This document shows positions 60,660 to 64,000 of a stretch of 64,000 nucleotides of DNA, one piece after another. Origin of the DNA: Candidatus Thorarchaeota archaeon (lineage in GTDB: Archaea; Asgardarchaeota; Thorarchaeia; Thorarchaeales; Thorarchaeaceae); assembly GCA_003345545.1 (NCBI GenBank), contig PRDH01000037.1, positions 1 through 64,000 on the forward strand, written 5' to 3'. The position numbers and the translations under genes are program-made. The notes below the pieces were generated by a model that did no database searches, had not been told where the DNA came from, and saw only the letters and a list, made by a program, of their open reading frames with translations. The first letter of the stretch is position 1; every line of letters starts with the position of its first letter.

Positions 60660-61784
60660 ATGACCATGGATACCGAAGAAATGCTTCAGCTGAAGGTTCG
60701 ACTACTCACTGAGGGAGCTAGACTTCCAGAGGGTGAGTGGAAGGGACGAAGCGGCGGTGCAGGTCCCGTTGGAAGTCGTTATTTTCTCCTTCCAAATGGT
60801 CGCACCTGTGGTATCCCGATCAGAACTGGTAAGCAGGCTGATCTATTCGGATCAGCTAGTCTTGAGCCCACTGGCGACCCGAGCGTTTGGCTTTATGATG
60901 ATTCAATTCAGTTGATTGTAGTCCCTAAGCCGAAGTTCTATGATCTGAGGACCAAGGAAGGATTAGCCTACAGTAGTATCGCCCTTCTTCATGGAGATCG
61001 CACACTTGCGACGACGGTCTACCAGTCCTGTAGATATTGGTCAGATGGTTCCCAATGCAAGTTTTGTACAATACCTTTCTCCTATCTCTCTGGCGACACA
61101 GTGCTGGAGAAGGCTCCTGAGGACATTGTGGAGGTAGTCATTGCGGCGCAGAAGGAAGGACTCATTGATGACGTGCTCCTCACGACAGGTACTCCTGCTG
61201 CTCCTGACATGGGCTGTAAGAGGTTGATAGAAACAATAACGGCCATACATGGTGCAAGTGACATCCCAATTGCTGTTCAGTTTGAGCCTCCTGTTAGGCA
61301 CGCCATGATTCGGGAAGTAGCCAAAGCGGGAGCAGTTGCTGTGGGAATACATATTGAGAGTGCAGATGACTCAGTCCGTCAGGAGATGTGTCCAGGCAAA
61401 CATCAATTCGGTTCTCTCGATTTCTACAAGAAGAGCTGGCGATACGCTCTCAAGTACTTTAAACGAGGTCATGTCAGTACATTTGTTCTGCACGGTCTTG
61501 GTGAAGATGTCCAAGACACCTTGAACTTTGTTGATGAGCTCTCGAAACTTGGTGTGATGTCTGTGGTTGCTCCTGTACGGCCGTCGCGAGGAAGCCAGTT
61601 GGCGGACTACGTCCCTCCATACGTTGGGGATCTTGCTGGCTCGATTGACTTCTACAAGAACATCGGCAGGATTCTCTACACTCATGGCTTGAATCCAAAA
61701 GAAACAGCCGCAGGGTGCCACAAATGCGGTGGATGCACGCCTATCCAAGAAGCATATGACTGGGCAGCAGCACAGAAGTTATAG
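60660..61784 (+). CDS. Radical SAM protein with unusual CX8CX2C motif
   Basis: 374 residues. The cluster ligands appear to be C124, C133 and C136 in SCRYWSDGSQCKFC: C-x8-C-x2-C instead of the canonical C-x3-C-x2-C. The barrel continues with LTTGTPAAPDMG and VGIHIESADDSVRQEMCPGKH. The C-terminus has AAGCHKCGGCTP, possibly binding a second cluster. Resembles the MSMEG_0568-like radical SAM group; product unknown. ATG at 60660 (or 60666). Follows the Fe-S protein by 23 bp. Confidence 0.82.
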   Translation: MTMDTEEMLQLKVRLLTEGARLPEGEWKGRSGGAGPVGSRYFLLPNGRTCGIPIRTGKQADLFGSASLEPTGDPSVWLYDDSIQLIVVPKPKFYDLRTKEGLAYSSIALLHGDRTLATTVYQSCRYWSDGSQCKFCTIPFSYLSGDTVLEKAPEDIVEVVIAAQKEGLIDDVLLTTGTPAAPDMGCKRLIETITAIHGASDIPIAVQFEPPVRHAMIREVAKAGAVAVGIHIESADDSVRQEMCPGKHQFGSLDFYKKSWRYALKYFKRGHVSTFVLHGLGEDVQDTLNFVDELSKLGVMSVVAPVRPSRGSQLADYVPPYVGDLAGSIDFYKNIGRILYTHGLNPKETAAGCHKCGGCTPIQEAYDWAAAQKL

Positions 61785-61807
61785 CACTGGACGGCTCTCT
61801 AGCGTTG

Positions 61808-62305
61808 ATGAACACATCTGACTTGCCTGCTGAGGAGATTCGTGTGGTTGAGTTCGCAGAGGCGGACGCAGAAGAAATCTCAGAGTTGTTCAGACAAGTA
61901 TGGCCACTTGCTCTAGAGTATCCTATGCACTGGCGAAAGAAACGGATGTACGCCCCGGCGAAGATTATTCGAGAGATGAGATCCGGCTATCATTACTTCG
62001 GTAGTAGGCTTCAGGGGAAAATCGTGGGAGTCTACAAGGCTGTCATTACGGATAAAGGACTATATGGAGAACACCAGACTGTTCGTCCCGAATGTAGAAC
62101 TTCGGGCTTGGCCTCTGCGATGTATATTCAATTTGCAGAGTACGGCAGACAACATGGATGCCAAAGGAATTACTGCAATATTCTTGTTGGTCAGGAAGTC
62201 GGAGAACGTCTAATGAAGAAATTTGGATTCACTCCTTGGGGCAAGCCTTACGAACAAGCCAAAGGGATGCTAGTCCAGATGTACGAACGTCCTCTAGTTC
62301 CCTGA
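61808..62305 (+). CDS. GNAT-family N-acetyltransferase
   Basis: 165 residues from the ATG at 61808 (in-frame TTG at 61805). QTVRPECRTSGLASAMYIQFAEYG is a GNAT acetyl-CoA loop (R-x-x-G-x-A variant: CRTSGLAS), and GERLMKKFGFTPWGKPYEQ the typical C-terminal strand. Substrate unknown. It follows the radical SAM gene by 23 bp, so a small-molecule pathway with that enzyme is possible. Confidence 0.72.
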   Translation: MNTSDLPAEEIRVVEFAEADAEEISELFRQVWPLALEYPMHWRKKRMYAPAKIIREMRSGYHYFGSRLQGKIVGVYKAVITDKGLYGEHQTVRPECRTSGLASAMYIQFAEYGRQHGCQRNYCNILVGQEVGERLMKKFGFTPWGKPYEQAKGMLVQMYERPLVP

Positions 62306-62378
62306 TCTACTCCAATTCCGAAAGACCTTTAGATAGCTCAGGAACCCAAACTATGTCAAACTACCCCGAGGATTCAAC

Positions 62379-64000
62379 ATGGAAGTCTTCCCAATTCTCG
62401 TAGATGGCGAAGAAGTGGACACAGGAAAGTACACAGTCTTTCCAGACATGGAGAAGGTGACTCAGGATCCAGGTCTCGGCATCGCGCTGCAAATGCTGAA
62501 CGCCTCATCACTCTCACGTTTCGTTTTCTCTAAGGTCCCCGGGTTGATACCCAGTAGTACTCCCGAGATGAGATTCCTCAAAGACTATCGAAGATATCAC
62601 GGTGTACCAAAGTACTCCAAGGATGAGATCGACAACGTGGTCTATACGAAGGTTTCATTGTCTCGTGAAGAGGATATTGAAAGAGCGATCACTGCAGGCA
62701 CACGAGATCATAAGAAGCTGTACAATCCCTTCAGGATTCCGGGCATGGGCGTGACTTTGGACGAGAGGGCAGACGCTCTGCATAACGCGAGTCTGGAGAT
62801 CAAGAAGAATTGGGATGCCATACGGGAGATATCTATCAAGGAAGGAATGCCTGTTGGTACCCTGAAATGGGCCTGGAACCTTGGGGCTTGGAGCGACTAC
62901 CGCAAATCTGTGGACGAATGGGGAAAACTGCTTGATGTAATTGAAGAACCTGGGCTTGATGGGGGAAGGTCATATCGCTTCCGTGAACCATACGGTGTGT
63001 CTGCATTGTTCACGCCATATAATGCTCCTATCGCTTTGGGTATCTTCAGCATCACCTCGTCCATTCTCGCAGGCAATTCAACGATTCTAAAGCCGCCGAA
63101 CAAGGTCCCTCTGAGCACGATTATCTTTGCCCGCATCTTCATGAAGAGCTTCCTTGAGAGCGGAATGCCATCATCAATACTGCAAATCCTTACAGGTGGA
63201 GGAAAAGAGATGATGGAGCGATTCGTTTCCGATCCTAGAGTCGGGGCAGTCGTCTGGTATGGTGACAGTGATGTTGGTTTGAAGCTCTGGTCCGATGCAG
63301 TAGGAAGACGAACTCAGATGGCTCCTGAGCTAGCGGGCAGTGATCCGTGTCTTGTCTGGGGAAAAGACGTAGATCTCCGAAAGGCTGCTGAGGTCATTAC
63401 AAAGGGGCGATTCCTCGGTAGTGGACAGGCATGTATGGCTATTAAACGATTGATTGTGCAAGACTCGTTGTACAGCGACCTGGTATCGTTACTAGTTGAA
63501 GAAGCCAAGAAGCTCAAGGTTGGTCTTCCATCCGACCCGACGGTATCACTTTCTCCCGTTGGCATCACAGCGCTTTATCTCCTGATAGATCAGATGAAGG
63601 ATGCTGTGGCAAAGGGGGCGAAGATTGAAACGGGCGGATATCGAGTCAACTATCTTGATGAGCCTGATCCTGCAGGATTGTTCTACAAGCCCACGATAGT
63701 CACCAATGTCAGCCTGGATATGCGTCTGATGACCGAAGAGGTATTTGCACCCGCACTGCCAGTATACCCCGTGAAGAGTGTCGATGAGGCGATTGCTGTG
63801 GCTAATCAATCGCGCTTTGGCCTCAGATCCAGCGTGATTACTGATGACATCAAGATTCGACAAAGGTGGATTAAGGAGGTTGAGACAGCAGGCGTTGGCA
63901 CTGGAGACGACCACCTGTATTACGACCCTTATATGCCACATCTCGGCGGATACAAGGATTCCGGGATCATCGGAGGAAAGTACTTCACAACCATGCTCTC
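62379..64000 (+). CDS. Aldehyde dehydrogenase, cut at the window end
   Basis: Begins at ATG 62379 (GAGG 7 nt upstream) and stays open to the last base: about 540 residues with almost the whole domain present. LFTPYNAPIALGIFSIT and STILKPPNKVPLS are the NAD(P)-binding parts, APELAGSDPCLV contains the general-base Glu, and GSGQACMAIKRLIV the nucleophile Cys. EEVFAPALPVYPV and the final GGYKDSGI (seen at 63948-63967) are normal family endings. An N-terminal ~85-residue extension precedes the usual start of the domain. Oxidises an aldehyde to acid (or acyl-CoA); substrate unknown. A TATA-like CTTTAGATA lies near 62328-62336. Confidence 0.9.
   Translation, partial: MEVFPILVDGEEVDTGKYTVFPDMEKVTQDPGLGIALQMLNASSLSRFVFSKVPGLIPSSTPEMRFLKDYRRYHGVPKYSKDEIDNVVYTKVSLSREEDIERAITAGTRDHKKLYNPFRIPGMGVTLDERADALHNASLEIKKNWDAIREISIKEGMPVGTLKWAWNLGAWSDYRKSVDEWGKLLDVIEEPGLDGGRSYRFREPYGVSALFTPYNAPIALGIFSITSSILAGNSTILKPPNKVPLSTIIFARIFMKSFLESGMPSSILQILTGGGKEMMERFVSDPRVGAVVWYGDSDVGLKLWSDAVGRRTQMAPELAGSDPCLVWGKDVDLRKAAEVITKGRFLGSGQACMAIKRLIVQDSLYSDLVSLLVEEAKKLKVGLPSDPTVSLSPVGITALYLLIDQMKDAVAKGAKIETGGYRVNYLDEPDPAGLFYKPTIVTNVSLDMRLMTEEVFAPALPVYPVKSVDEAIAVANQSRFGLRSSVITDDIKIRQRWIKEVETAGVGTGDDHLYYDPYMPHLGGYKDSGIIGGKYFTTML

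Noticed and set aside
1..64000. CRISPR arrays, insertion sequences, integrases, rRNA and tRNA genes
   Set aside because: No regular spaced repeats, transposase/integrase motifs or RNA-gene signatures were seen in either strand.

Overview
The window reads as archaeal chromosome, probably from an Asgard-type (Lokiarchaeota/Thorarchaeota-like) organism. Archaeal markers include a proteasome alpha subunit, a DTD2/GEK1-type D-aminoacyl-tRNA deacylase, an MtrH-family methyltransferase, ADP-forming acetyl-CoA synthetase, a thiolase + DUF35 pair, a TrmB-type regulator and TATA boxes 25-35 bp upstream of many starts. The Asgard flavour rests on a degenerate Ras-like protein, a MIP18/CIAO2-like protein that strongly resembles the eukaryotic form, an E1-like enzyme and many long coiled-coil proteins. 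This placement is inference; no rRNA or tRNA lies in the window. Strong GGAGG/AGGTGA ribosome-binding sites occur inside operons, and GTG/TTG starts are common.

Layout. 1-174: end of an M24 peptidase. 339-8058 (minus): a beta-propeller/zinc-ribbon/winged-helix protein, then two membrane Cache-HAMP sensors (one with TPR and vWA domains) directly upstream of a bacterial-type PLP arginine decarboxylase. 8113-9195: HDAC-family deacetylase. 9198-12405 (minus): MtrH-like methyltransferase, corrinoid-activating ferredoxin and corrinoid protein, forming a methyl-transfer operon. 12703-19968: PAS kinase, radical SAM activase, proteasome alpha, RimK-like ligase, a divergent beta-carbonic-anhydrase-like protein, a PD-(D/E)XK nuclease-like protein and a small wHTH protein. 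20180-28159: coiled-coil proteins, DTD2, a four-Cys protein and a giant (1297 aa) TrmB-headed coiled-coil protein. 28156-34969: RimI, MIP18-like, pseudo-GTPase, acidic disordered protein, E1-like enzyme, DUF362, aminotransferase and YkgJ-like protein.

35123-37909: tandem seven-cysteine paralogues of unknown function, then a 46-aa ribbon-helix-helix regulator with a perfect 19-bp operator-like palindrome. 38024-50774: an acyl-CoA region with ACD + DRTGG ATPase, nitroreductase, SCP2-like protein, 3-hydroxyacyl-CoA dehydrogenase, two enoyl-CoA hydratases, thiolase and DUF35. Several units end in strong hairpins followed by TTCTCT-rich tracts. An anchored oligopeptide-type binding protein lies between them. 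50800-64000: an MBL hydrolase, then a polyol/2-hydroxyacid oxidation region: FGGY kinase, GlpA-GlpB-GlpC, FAD-linked oxidase, Fe-S partner, an unusual radical SAM protein, GNAT and an aldehyde dehydrogenase cut by the window end.

Together the genes suggest an anaerobic heterotroph that handles acyl-CoAs (ATP made by ACD), oxidises glycerol-phosphate/2-hydroxyacid-type substrates through iron-sulfur flavoproteins, and moves methyl groups via a corrinoid to a pterin. No mobile element, CRISPR array or RNA gene was seen.
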